A program made the translations under genes and the position numbers. This document shows, one piece after another, positions 46,626-59,500 of a stretch of 64,000 nucleotides of DNA; the first letter of the stretch is position 1; each line of letters opens with the position of its first letter. The DNA is from Nectonema munidae (Eukaryota; Nematomorpha; Nectonematoida; Nectonematidae): NCBI GenBank assembly GCA_030549495.1, contig JAUIRK010000751.1:248001-312000 (forward strand), given 5' to 3'. The notes beneath the pieces were generated by a model. That model saw nothing but the letters and a program-made list of their open reading frames with translations, had not been told where the DNA came from and searched no databases.

Positions 46626-47404
46626 TCTGTAATAAGTTTAAACAGAACTTATAATATTTAAGCGCCTATCTGCGTAAAAAGTTATATACAAGAATGGAAC
46701 AAACTGCCTTCTTTAATCTGAATAGATTGAATAAGCTAGCCTTCACTGAAAAAATAAACTAGTAATATGTAAAAAAGTAGTAAAGTTTATTTTTGCTAGA
46801 TACAAAGTTACCATTACTACCTATTCTAAAAATATATAAGTAGTAATAAAACTATTTGATAAGAAAATTAGATAATTTTATTCTTATTTTTATGAAATTA
46901 TTGTATTTAGATGGCGGTAATGATCTGACATTATTTCATAAAGTAACTTAGTTAACAATGTCCTATAGCTATTTATAATTAAAAATATATATAATACCAA
47001 ATTTTTGAATATTAACTAGAAAAGTGGATTTTAAAGCTTTTTTTTTGAATTTTTGGTCATTTATTCAATAATTATATACGAAAGTTCTCTTTAATTTTTG
47101 ACTTTCGGGCCTCTTTCACCACTTATTAACTCTAAACAAAATTTTGATTTTGTTCCAATTTTTAACAATCATTATATTTTTACTTTCATTTGCAAATCTT
47201 TTCAATTTTAAATGATTAATAAAGTTGTCGAAGTTGCTGATATCGAATGTAAAATCTAGCAAGTAAGTTTTATCTATTAATGAATTAACAAACTAGTATA
47301 GGTTCAATGAATTAGTTTTATTAGTTTTGAATTAGTATTTATATTTACAATTGGCTTAGTATATTTGCTTTTATCATAGTGAAAATGAGCGATTACATCA
47401 GTAA
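46626..47404. other. AT-rich spacer between SINE-like copies
   Basis: Nothing coding. The sequences flanking the two copies differ, so this is not a local duplication. Confidence 0.4.
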
Positions 47405-47545
47405 AAGGTGCAATGCGCCTTTTGTATCCAAACTACGAGAAAAGTATGATGATTCGGGATCGAACCCAAGACCTTGAATTATCGAACCCAGTATCTAACC
47501 AAACTTATCACGCCCCTACTCCAACCTTACTCACGCCTGATATAA
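47405..47545 (-). repeat. tRNA-derived SINE-like repeat, copy 2
   Basis: The better copy: on the minus strand CTTGGGTTCGATCCCGAATC contains a perfect B-box. The A-box is degenerate, so Pol III activity is doubtful. Confidence 0.62.
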
Positions 47546-50380
47546 ATGCGCATTGTCGAGATTACTTGTTTAAACAATTGAGATCGCTACTTTGAGCTTC
47601 CAGTGTTGGATCGGTTTAAATTATGTGCAACAATGAAACAAATATTTTTGTAAAAATTTAAATAGTGTAGATTCAAAAGTTTTTTATAACTTTGTATATA
47701 CCTACGGGATAAAAATTCATAAAGAATAAATTAGCTTTGAACTTGAAAAAATTCAACATGCTTTCATTCGAAAGATCGTAATAAATATTTGATGATAATT
47801 AAAATAATTTACATCAAAATGGTTAAAATTTATTGTGTGAATATAAATAGAAGACACATGAAAAGCTAAAAAATCTCAACAAGCTAGTTTGTCCCATAAA
47901 CTTTTTTTGCTATTAAATTTTTTTTATAAAATAAAGCAAATTTTAGTCCTTTTTATATTAAGACAGTATTTACTATAAAATAACAGACGTAGTAATGAAG
48001 ATGTTTTCCTATGAACTAACTAGTAAAAAATTGATTTACTAGTCTAAAGAGACAAATTTACTAAATAAATCAGAACTATTTATTTCTCTATGAATTATAT
48101 AATGTAATGTATAATATAATAATGTGTTTCCAAATCAAAATCCGAATAATAAAAGCCTTATTAGTTGACATTGTCGATCCTTTTGTATGTAACTTTCAAG
48201 TTATCGCAATGTTGCAGTTTAGATGGAGGCATTGAAATCTGAACACAAGTCGATCTAAGTGTATATTAAGATTGATAATGTTTCACAGTGTTCTTGTCTA
48301 TATCGTTGAAGAAATTGACCTTTAAATAGTTGAAAATTTTTCTAAATAATTTATTTTGTTTTGTTTTGATGCTCCATATTGAAGGGAAAAATAATTCAAG
48401 GATTTCTTTTGAATAAGTTCAATTCATTAAGTTAATTTCAATGAGCTTGGATGCTCATTAAATTTTTAGTTTTCAAGCTTTATTTTGAATCGGTGTAAAA
48501 TGGGATTCTAATGAAATAATGAACGTTTCATCTTTTAGCCTCATTTTTACTCCTTTTATTATAGATTTATACAGAATCGGTTAAGTGGATTAATTTTTCT
48601 AGACACTTTTAGGCCAAAAATGCTTCAACATGGTATGTTTTGATTTGCTATATGTATACTTACAATCATGGTACAAGAAATTAAAAATTAAAATGCACAT
48701 CAGATAACATTCTTTTTAATTTTTAAGTAGAATAGAGAAAACAACAATACAAAAACATGTCAGCGGCCATCTTTGATAAGCGAGCTGGATTTAAATTTAA
48801 TCTTAATTAATTAGGTTTAATTTAGTTTTAAAGAGTATTTTCTTCTTTTTACCACTATTTTCAATTAATAGCTATACTAACAATATTTGATGATAAATGA
48901 CAGAAAAATTACGGATTTGTCTGTCGTTTTTATCAGCCATTTTTTTCTTATTTTTGGCACCTATCACCAACAAATTGATGCTTAAACTTTCAAGATCAAG
49001 ACAAAATATTTTATTGCAATTTCTCAGCATGACTCCTTTCTCGAAAATGTTTTTGAACTTAGCCATAGCGATAGTGAGTACAACTTATGAAAAGCGCTCT
49101 TTAGTCGAAATAGAAGCTTGCTTGATTCAAAGTAAAAATCTAAGCACACTTTTTTATACAGATGATGATGTAACGATTGGGATTCTACCCTACGCTTGCA
49201 CAACTGAGCCATCTGCCGAAATTTTAACCAAATCTGGTTTAATATGCATAAATTACAACATATTTAAATAAGTATATATAACATTTTTAGTTGTATTTTG
49301 TCTTTTTCAATTCTATTTTGTCATTTTGCAATTGCATTTTGTCTTTTTTTAATTCTAAATAAAAAATCATATGTGTTTTTTGAAATAATTAAATTAAAGT
49401 GGAAAATTTTTGTAATAATAAAAATAAATAAAATATTAAAAAATTATTGAAGAAATAATTAAATTTGTAATAATTTAATTGCAAATTACTTTTTAAATAT
49501 TTAGAAAATTTAATTTAATAATAATGTTAAAATACCAAAAAAAAGTTTAAATAAAATTAACACATGTCAAAACAATAAACTCAAAAATTTAAATTTAGAT
49601 AGAATTGCCAAAATAAAAATAAAAATAGTATATATATGCGAAGTGAATGAAAAAATAAAGAAAATACTGTAAGGCCCATCATAACAAAACCTCCATTATA
49701 TTATCAATATAGATAGGGGGTAAACTACGAAGTATTTCAAATAGATAAACCCTTGTTAGTTCATACTTTTTAAACTTGCTAAAAATTTTGTGCCTCATAT
49801 GTGAAGTTACCAATCATGCTACCAGCATAAATTTACTGAAGATGGATTTAGCTTCTTTAAATTTTTTGAAGTTTCTTTTCCTCATTTTAGAAATGATAGA
49901 CAATTGATAAAAGATATTAATCAATTGAAACACGTTTTAATCAATTGATGAGATATTGATCTCTAGATTTTGAAATTTGTTTTGATTGTTTGATTTAAAC
50001 TTCTTTTCAAATACTAGATTTTTCCTATATTTATGAAAATCATTAAAACTCTCCTATACTTTTAAGTTTTATATATATATACAGATAATATCTTATATGT
50101 GCTTATTATATGTGATAGCAAATAAAGTTGATTACACATGTTAATAACAAATAATATATTTACTCTCTATCTATGAAATTATCTTACTGTTTGATCTAAC
50201 TCCGAATGCGAATTTTCGTATACGCAGACAAACGGATGTTTGCCATATTTATATGATTAGAAGAAAATCCAAGTGTTTAAATAAGCAGGCTATTGTGACT
50301 GAATTGTTTTAATTCAGAAGATTCTTCTTGTAGGATTGAGTTAACGCAAATTAAATGTGCTTGAAACGCGTCAAAAATCA
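47546..50380. other. AT-rich DNA upstream of the F-box gene
   Basis: The 124-codon + frame at 48897-49271 and the overlapping minus frames have no recognisable domain and are probably chance. 49300-49600 is extremely A/T-rich. The immediate upstream 100 bp hold no clear TATA or initiator I would defend. Confidence 0.4.
49195..49230 (-). repeat. tRNA-like remnant
   Basis: On the minus strand GCAGATGGCTCAGTTGTGCA resembles a tRNA 5' half/A-box and GGTAGAATCCCAATCG follows too closely to be a normal B-box. Likely a deleted tRNA or SINE relic. Confidence 0.3.
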
Positions 50381-50510
50381 ATGAAGCTGAACAGAGTTCT
50401 AAAATGCCTACAATTATATCTCTCATATCAAGATTTCTGCAACCTAACACTCGTGTGCAAGGAATGGAATGAAGCGTGCAATAATATTTCCGTATTTTCC
50501 ACAGTAACAG
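50381..50510 (+). CDS. F-box/LRR gene exon 1 (F-box)
   Basis: MKLNRVLKCLQLYLSYQDF and NLTLVCKEWNEACNN form the F-box; the exon ends ACAG before GTACCA with one nucleotide over (phase 1). An in-frame TAA precedes the ATG. Confidence 0.8.
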
Positions 50511-53500
50511 GTACCAATTTTCATTCCATCATCTATGTCCAACGTTCTGGTAGTCAATTTTCTTTTTTCCACATGTTATCTTACAGTCAATCAAGTAAAG
50601 TTTTAATCATCTTATTGCCTTACAGCAGGGGTCGGGAACCTATGGCTCGCGAGCCAGACATGGCTCTTTTGATGACTGCATCTGGCTCTCAAATAAATTA
50701 GGTGGCCTTCAGGATAAAGGGAGGTATTGCGATAATGCATATCCTTCTTGCCAATTCTACACTCTCTTAATTTCGTCATCATTACGAATCACGATGACAC
50801 AAATAAAGCTGATGATGATACAGACTTTGCTTATCAATAAATAACTTCGATAAAACAATGTTGTTTAAAATAAATTCAGAGTCTTATTATACTATAAAAT
50901 TGTTGGTCTTCTTTTTCCATTTAATTGTAATCAGTATTTAAAAATATATATGGCTCTCAGAGGATTAGATTTTAAAATATGTCTTTTTTGCGCTCTTTTA
51001 GTCAAAAAGGTTCCCGGCCCCTGCCTTACAGTATAATCACTTGCATCTATAATTTATAACATTTATTTTGATTTAATAGTCATACCTAAGCCTTGTTTTT
51101 ATTAGATTTTCTAGATTTAGTACTCAAAATATATTGTCGCAAAACTGTAGGACAGGGCGTGAAAGCTTTTGTTAAGAGTGTGAAAGTTTGCATAGGAAGA
51201 AAACACAGAAACCAGTTCTCTGTCGTAAGAGTCATTCACGTATGCTATAAGTGAGACACAATCTATAATTTTTCAATTACAATGACAACTCTGACCTCTT
51301 TGAATTTTCCTTTTTCATCTTTTTTATTCTTATCTTTGAATAAATAAATATAATTTTTTCAATCTCTTCCAAACAACGAATTAGAATAGGCGCGAAAACA
51401 ATAGAATTCGAACAGCTGGTGATGAAATTTTTTGAAGTATTGCTGAAACTTTTCCTCGAATACCTCAGCTAAACTTCCTTGCGTAGTTTGAGGTTTCTGG
51501 ATGAAAATCACTTTGAATTTACTTTTATCTCGCACATGTTGAATACTGCTAACGTAAGCGTTTCGTATGAAGCATTTTTATTGAAGGATGGCTGACATGC
51601 TATTGTCAGCTTATTATTATTATTCAATCAGACTTGTGCTAATCATAGAATCTCCTAGACCACCACCTTTTATTTTATTTAAGTAAACTCATTATTTGGC
51701 CATGTGCGTGGCGAATAAACATCATTATATTGAAAAATTGGAAAGAATTTTTTATTTTGTACTCCTTAAATCCACCCAACTCCAAAAAACCCTTTAAAAA
51801 TGTCATCTTATTTCATTTGTTCAACTTTAAGAAAGACGAAACTTTTTAGTTTTATAATAACAAACTTCTTACTTATCCTATTTTAATGCATTTAAGAATA
51901 CGTCAAATGAATAAATTTTCCACGTACAGAAAATTAGCAAAAATAGATAAATACTCTGAATATTAAAATTTTCGCATTTTTTTGTTTTTTTATTTGTCAG
52001 TATTGGATTCAATGGAAGAATAATCATTTTCCATAGCTGAACAGATTGCAAGGATAGTTGCGATCAAGAATCGAACCTAGACTAACTGGATTGACTATTT
52101 AATTGGGTTATTTAATTGGACTATTTAAACAATTTTGTGAGAAATTTGGACCAAAAATGGTAGATTTTTATTTATACCAAAGGGTCAAATTTTCGCAAAA
52201 TTGTCAATCGGAATGGATATTTCACGATTTACAGTATGTTTTAAAGTGCGCCATGATAGAAAATAGAATGAATTCCTTGATTTAATAAATATCTACTAAA
52301 TTCCATATAGTACTTTACACGATTTTAAAGAATAAAATAAAAACTTGGTATCTAAAGTAAACAATAGATGCCAAATTCGTCGATAAAAAAGCTTAACTAT
52401 TTATGGAGATTTTATTTATTCGTTTAATGAAATTATCAAGACCCTCTTTTCAGTTTTTGTTTTTATCCAGGGGCTTACCATAAAAATTATTATCACCGCG
52501 ACGATATTGTGGACAAAAAGCTGTTTGAATTATAGCAAAAAGAAACTATAGGATTTGTCATTGAAAAAAGATACGTTAATTTTTGCATTCATAAATTCTT
52601 TAATCTCAACAAAGGCATCAAATTGGAATCTTAAATTTCTCAAACTGAAGACTTTTTGAAATAAATAAATACTAGACACACCTCTTCATAACTTTAAGAG
52701 CTTTTTCATTTTTTTTGGAATTGTCAATAAATCTCAAATTCATTTAAAATTTATTGAAGCCCCCATCAAAGAATTCTTCTAAAATGTCGTACGACACAGA
52801 CAAAAACAGATTGTTTAAATTATCGAATTAAAGTTTTCACTGAAATTATAATACATAACCATTTTGGATTTAACACTTTATGGCCTAAGTTTAGGAAAAC
52901 TAAAAATCGTGTGCTTATTCTATCTTTATCAGTTTTTATATATGTTAAAGCAGTTGATTTTAATTTATCATACACTGGGCTTCCATTGGGCATTCGAAGG
53001 TAAATATATGTGGCAAGGTAACTTTCTTATTAATACGGTTCGAGTATTTAAATAAATGATAAATATAGTACTATATATATCCTACTGTTTATTTTGTGAA
53101 TAAGGCTCGTTAAACTTCAAAGAAATCAAGTATTCCTTCAACAAAAGACAAATCTTCGAGTCCGTTTGCAAATATTGGTCCAAAAGAAGCATCAGGCACA
53201 TTCGTCTGCACTTTTGCAGAAATATTGATGTTTTCACTTTCATTTACCACTTTTCTTCGATACACATTCTTAAGAGCCTTTCATTGGTGTAACTTTGTAT
53301 GCTTTACCTCTAGGAAAACGTAAGTTAATGCGCGCTCTTATGCATGTTAAGAGATTCCAGTATGAATGACAAGACTCTCAAGACTCTCATTTCTAAGACT
53401 CAGTGCCTTGAAGAACTGCAATTGCTCGGCTGCAATTCTCTAACGAATGACTTCTTCCAATCGATCCTGCTCAAGTCGATCACGTCACTCGTCGCCCATG

Positions 53501-56500
53501 ATTGCCTTTTATTCTCGGATCTGGCTTTAAAGAATGTCTCTTACAACTGCCCTTTCATTGTTAGCATTAACTTTCAAGTAAGTTGGCATTCATCCACCTT
53601 CTCTTTCTACATAAATATTCTGTTTATTTAAACACTGCCAACCCCCATTAAACGCGACAAAACATTAAAAAAAGTATTAAGTTAATGAAATTGCCCGGAT
53701 TGTGAAAGAAGCCATACTTTTCTTGTCAAATTCTACTGAGTCAATATATTAATGAAATATTATTACAAATATAACTCAATCATTCTATGAAACACATCTA
53801 ATACTTAATTAAGTTTATTAATTAAAAATGTTTACCTTCATTTCTTTCCTGCATTCTAAGATTAAGAAAAAAATATATATTTTAATGGATAGATTAAAGA
53901 AAGTGGGGCATAAAGAGAGTTGGCTGTATTTTAACTTTATAATTACCAAGCTTCTTTTCATTTAAAATTATATCATTGCTTTTGGCATGCATTTCCAATC
54001 TCCATCTCAATATGCATCTTTCTTATTACACTTTTCATCAAATATTTTCTCTTATATTTAATATTTTTGGGAAATTTATGAGTGAATTTCTGAATAGTTT
54101 CTAAGGTTTTGCTTCACTTAATTTGAAAAAAGTTATATAGTTAAAATATTCTCGTTAATAATGATTTGTCGTTACTATCTTACTATATTCCTCGTTTAAA
54201 TTTTGCAATATAATATGTCAGCAATTCAACCGACCCTTCTCTTAATTTATCTGTTTATAAATATATTATGAAATAAAATTTGTGTGTGAATATCTAATAT
54301 TTTGTATAATAACGAGGGCAATAGTCAACATAAAAGAAAAAAATTTAAAAAAAATTGTTCAAAAAACAAATAATTAAAGTTGACAATAAATTTGAATGGA
54401 TTTCCTTATATTTTATCATTTTAAAAATATAAATAAAATGATTGTTTAGAATAAATAAGAAAAGTTTTCAAATATTTTTTATAAAATAAAATTTTTGTTT
54501 ATCTTTTTGCTCTTCTATACAGGGAAGCGTGCCCCTTAGTTTGGAAATCGCTGCAGCTCAATTTACTCAATTTACAAAGCAGAAAAAAGGATTTCCAAAA
54601 ATAAAGCAAGGATTTTCAATATATAAATAGGATTTTAACTCTCTCAATTTGTTTATTATATTTTTACTTAAGTAAGGTTGTCTAGTCTAGAATGTTATAT
54701 GTCTAGTCTAAATGGTCTTCTAGTCAAAATTGTCTCTTTGGTGTAGAATGTCTAGTCTGGATGGTCTCGGATCCAAATACCCGCATTCGTACTTCACTTC
54801 TCATAGTTGGATAAAAGCGATATTTGTGACTATAATAAAATACCGCAAATTTATTTTTAACCCTTAATAAGTACGCTAGTTAATTACTTAGATCACTATA
54901 AATTATTTGTCTTAATTAGTGAGACTATAAGATAATTAGTCCTAACTTTTGTGTGTGTTAATCAAAGCGGTTAGCACTACGAAATTAATGGATATATTGT
55001 ATACGTATAGCATATGGGTATTATTATTCAAAGAGTAAATGCACATATACATTTGATTTCATTCACTACGTTTTTGAAGAGTTATTTATTCACGGAAAAA
55101 GTTTTGCGCTACATCAACAAAAACACGTGTCCTTACTTAACCACTCTGAAATTGACATGGTGCTACGGGCTATCAAATGACGCTCTCTTCTGCTTTGCTT
55201 CTTTCTTATCCTACATAACAGTAAGCTTCATTCTCTTCAGCATCTTAATTTCTCAATTCGGGGATCAGTGTAACACGAATGTTCCAAAAAATTAAATCGT
55301 CAGCTTTAAATACATAAAATTCAACGCAAGAAGGAGAAAGATGATTAGTCTTAAAAAATTCAGTATGCGTTACTACATTTTCGCGCCTGTGAGTCGTTGA
55401 GGGGTGGTGTATGCTTGCAAAAATTAACTAAATAATATAACATATGTTGTTTTAGATGAGGCTTAGAAATGAATCCTAATGTACTTATATTAGATTAAAG
55501 ACTGTATAGGCCTATTTTCTTGAACCTATTTCCGTCCATAACCATTTATATTTTGTTGAGCCATAATTTTCTATATAATGTTTGAACTCCACTGTACCCG
55601 CTTTATTTTTTTCGATTGCGTTTATAACCGAATCACCATTCCTTCCGTGTCTTGCTATTTTTATATATTTTTAAGATGGGCCATATAATCGCTCTCATTT
55701 TTTTCATAATATATTCAAAGTCTTTCATCACTCAATTTTTATCAAAAATGGTCAAACTTTTAAACTTTTTTATTTTGCATACAGTTAAATTCCTTATCTA
55801 CAAATAGCAGTTTTGTGAAGTGTTTAGATCATTTATCTTATTGCCTTTATTCCATCCTTTCCTAAGCCAAAATTAGGGTAAATTATAACCAAAAAGGGTG
55901 CTTGACTAAGTGTCGACTACAAGATATCAATATAAATTTTATCAACAGACAAAATGCGGATAACTTGCGGCTTGTGAAAATTGTTGACTGAAAGAAAAAA
56001 ATATTTTTAACTCAATATCGAATTATCAATTAACTAACTAACTGGCATAACTATCTATCTCTCTAACCAAATATCTTACCAAATATTGAACTATCCACAT
56101 TTCTAACTAACTGTTAACCAATTAACTTATTATAATGTTAATTAACTTATTTAATGTTTCTATTATTATAGAAATTCTTATGCTTTTTTACCTCATGATA
56201 ACGCTCACAATGCTAAAGTGATGTAGAATGCTATATTTTTTTTAATACATTTTGTGTTTTAATGATTTTAATTTATTTTAATGAAAAAAAATTAGAAATC
56301 ACAGAAATTTCCATTGAAATCCAGTTGTTAAATCGATGAATAAGTCAAAAATTGATATTTTTAGAAAACTTTATTGTGGAAATTTCAAAATTTTAGTCAA
56401 AAATAAGGGAGGATAGGTGTGATCTCAAATCAATAATAATACTTGTAGTATTGATCAGCAAATTTTATTATCGCTGAGAATATCTAAAATATGGGAGCAA

Positions 56501-59500
56501 ACTTCTTGAATAAATCTAACATAACTCTTTGAAAGCCTTAGGCAGACTCAAATTTCGGCATAAATATTATATAAATAAAGGATATATCGGCAATATCAGG
56601 CACAACAATTAGAGTATAAATGTGATGTGCAAGTTTTTTGCAATTAAACGCTACAAATAGAATCATATAAGCAAGGACGCAACCAGAGGAGGGCAAGGTG
56701 CAGTTACTCCCCCCCCCCCCCATCAGATAGGCTTTTGTTATAAATTTTTAATAAAAAATTCAAAGTTATTACTTCTATAGATTCATAAAAACATTTATTT
56801 TCAGAGTTGAATTAAAGTCTTTTACTGATTCAAAAATTTCTTATTGCGTCTGCATATAAGTGTAAATTTTTAGCAAAAATTTTAAATGTTATTCTTTTTA
56901 TATTTGTAGAAAATTCTATTTATATAGTTTACTTATAAAATGCCATGCAAACGTTTTTGGCCAGAGAAATTTATTCATTTATAAAAAATTCTTTATTTCT
57001 ATATTCACGTTTTTCTTAATTTTATAAAATTGTTTTGTTGAGTTTTTCTACTTGATCATTTAGGCCAAAAATATCACTAGATTTAAGACTTAAAGTGGTA
57101 TCTCTGTTAATAAATATGAGTGAAAGAGTTGCAGCTAAGTTGTTTGGATTATCTAGAAATAATATTTGCTAAAAGTTATTGAAATTTAAAAGTAGATGAA
57201 CTATTGCAAATAAGCCAAAAACTAGTCATTCTCAAAAATTGATAAAAAGCCCAAAAAATATAAAGAGCATCCCAATGAAATCTGAATTTGTCTGCAAGGT
57301 AAGTAATGTGCGAAATTAATTAATTAGGAAATACTGCAATATATACAAAAAAGTTTATTCTTACAAAAATTTCTTGAAAAGCTGTATTTCAGCTTAAAAA
57401 ATCAGCTTTGACAAATGTTGCATTAAATGAGGTATAACGAACGTAGCATCGAAAACATTTAATCATGAAAGATGCGATCATTTTCTTCAAAGAATTTAGT
57501 TCTGAGTGGGAGCCAAAAACTTTAGCATTAAATATACCATTTCCATATCTGTTTCATCTTTTTCGTATTCTATTTTATCTTTTTTCAATTCTGTTATTAA
57601 TAAAAAAGGAAAAATAAAATAGGAAAAGATAAATTGAAAAGAAAAAACCGAAAATTGGTATTAGGTAAATGTTATCAGCAGTAGAATATTCAGAGTTAAG
57701 TAATTTTTTGAAAATTTTTTTCATAATTTTGTTGCTTCCATAAAAAATCTTTTCAAGATGATTTGCATAAACTAAGCAAGATTCCCTGATCTTTCAAATT
57801 AACTACTAACTTTTATTTTTTAAATGTTTTTCCGTTATTTTTTTCGTTAATTTTTCTCCGTCAAAATTTTCTCCGACTCTGTAATTTGTTGGCATTTTGT
57901 AGTCGATGTTTTTCATTTATCAATATTCAGTCTGCACAACCACAACAAATAGCTAAGTGAGAAGATTGATTTAACCCACTTACGGCCAATGTTCCTATTT
58001 TGCAACATAAGTAATTTCATCTTCGTCTGCTTTTTTCAATGACTTTGAATATAAATCGTCTGCGTTTTTTTAGATATCGTCTGCTTTGCTTGGTTTTAAA
58101 TTGGTTATATAATGATATATCGCGAGAAAGAAAGCTGTGTAGATCTTAGAACAATGTAGTCCTTTTTTTAGTTGTCGCTATCGCATCCAACAGTAGAATG
58201 AACTTCCATAGCTGAACAGATGGTAAGGATAGTCACAATCAGGAATCGAACTCAGACCATCTGGATCGAGACCCCGCACTCTTACCACTAGTCCATGTGC
58301 CGATATTTGTTTCTAAACGAATATTTATTTACTCAAAAAAACTCTCTTAAAAATATTAAATTTCAATCAAAAAAAATTTGATTCAACAAGGCGTTTAAAA
58401 TTTATGTAAAATATGAGCATAGTTGTATTGAAATTAGCAATCCAGATAGTTTTAAGTGGAATTAGGATAAAAGATTCTGATCGTTCAATAGAAAGATTTT
58501 AAATTGAAAATTGAAAGCTAGTCTATTTCATTCTTGAAAAAGCTGATTAAGCCTTTGATAAAATGAGTGTCTTAAAAACAACAAATCGCCTGCATCACTT
58601 AAAACTTCTCAATAAAAGGAAATGAAATGGGTTAAAGATAGCAAAGTGCTAAGTTGAAAATCGTCACGTGAGTCAACACAAATAGATAACGCGGTTCAAT
58701 TATTATTATTATTATTATTATAGATAAACGCAATGATTGGAGCAATCCTTCATTAAATTAATGTGTTCCTTTCAGTAGCATCACTTAATCCATCTGATTC
58801 AACAATCATTTTTAAATGATCCAGGCGATTTCTTGATCTTAAAACCCTTTAAAGGCCAAAATCTTGAAGACTAATCGGGTCTTTTATTTTTTCAATGGAA
58901 TTTTATGTATTTAAAGTAGATGAGTGCTCGTCAAAGTTTTTAATGCAGTTTTATATCGAATCAAGTAGTGTTGTCTGTTTTAAGGTAAGCATCAAAGGTA
59001 GTCTTTGTTAACAGAAGATAGTTTAATCATTGTGGAAATAAGCTCAATCATGATTGATTGGAAAAAATTGAAACTGGTCGTTATAGACAAGAAGTCATTT
59101 AATAGACTTTGTCGTTAACGAATAATTGGATGCATATATCATAAAACTATATTTCATCTGCAAAAAATATTTAGTTTTACAGGTTACAAAAAAAGTTATG
59201 GTTATTTTCTAATAATAATAATTATTATTATATTTTTGATTTACATTTTTTTATGTAAATATAAATCATTTTAATAAGGATTCTCTTGGTAATTTGCCAT
59301 TTTTTGATCAGTTCCTTATTCCTATATTTCTCCATATATGTAACAGAACGTTTCATGAATTCCCTAGTGATTTCATGTATAATTACTAAAACAACACTCC
59401 GGTAATTTTCTAGGAATTACATGAAATCGCTAGGCATTTTAGTCAATTCATGGAATTCTTAGGTGAAACAGTGATTTAACGAATTAGCAGCTAGCTATTT

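Larger units (their letters stand above)
50511..53353 (+). other. F-box gene intron 1
   Basis: Contains the hAT MITE at 50626-51023, only about 115 bp after the donor, and a SINE copy at 52030-52095. No further exon was recognised. Confidence 0.6.

Noticed and set aside
48897-49271. 124-codon open frame with an apparent N-terminal hydrophobic segment
   Set aside because: No domain, no splice or codon evidence, overlaps frames on the other strand and a tRNA-like remnant.
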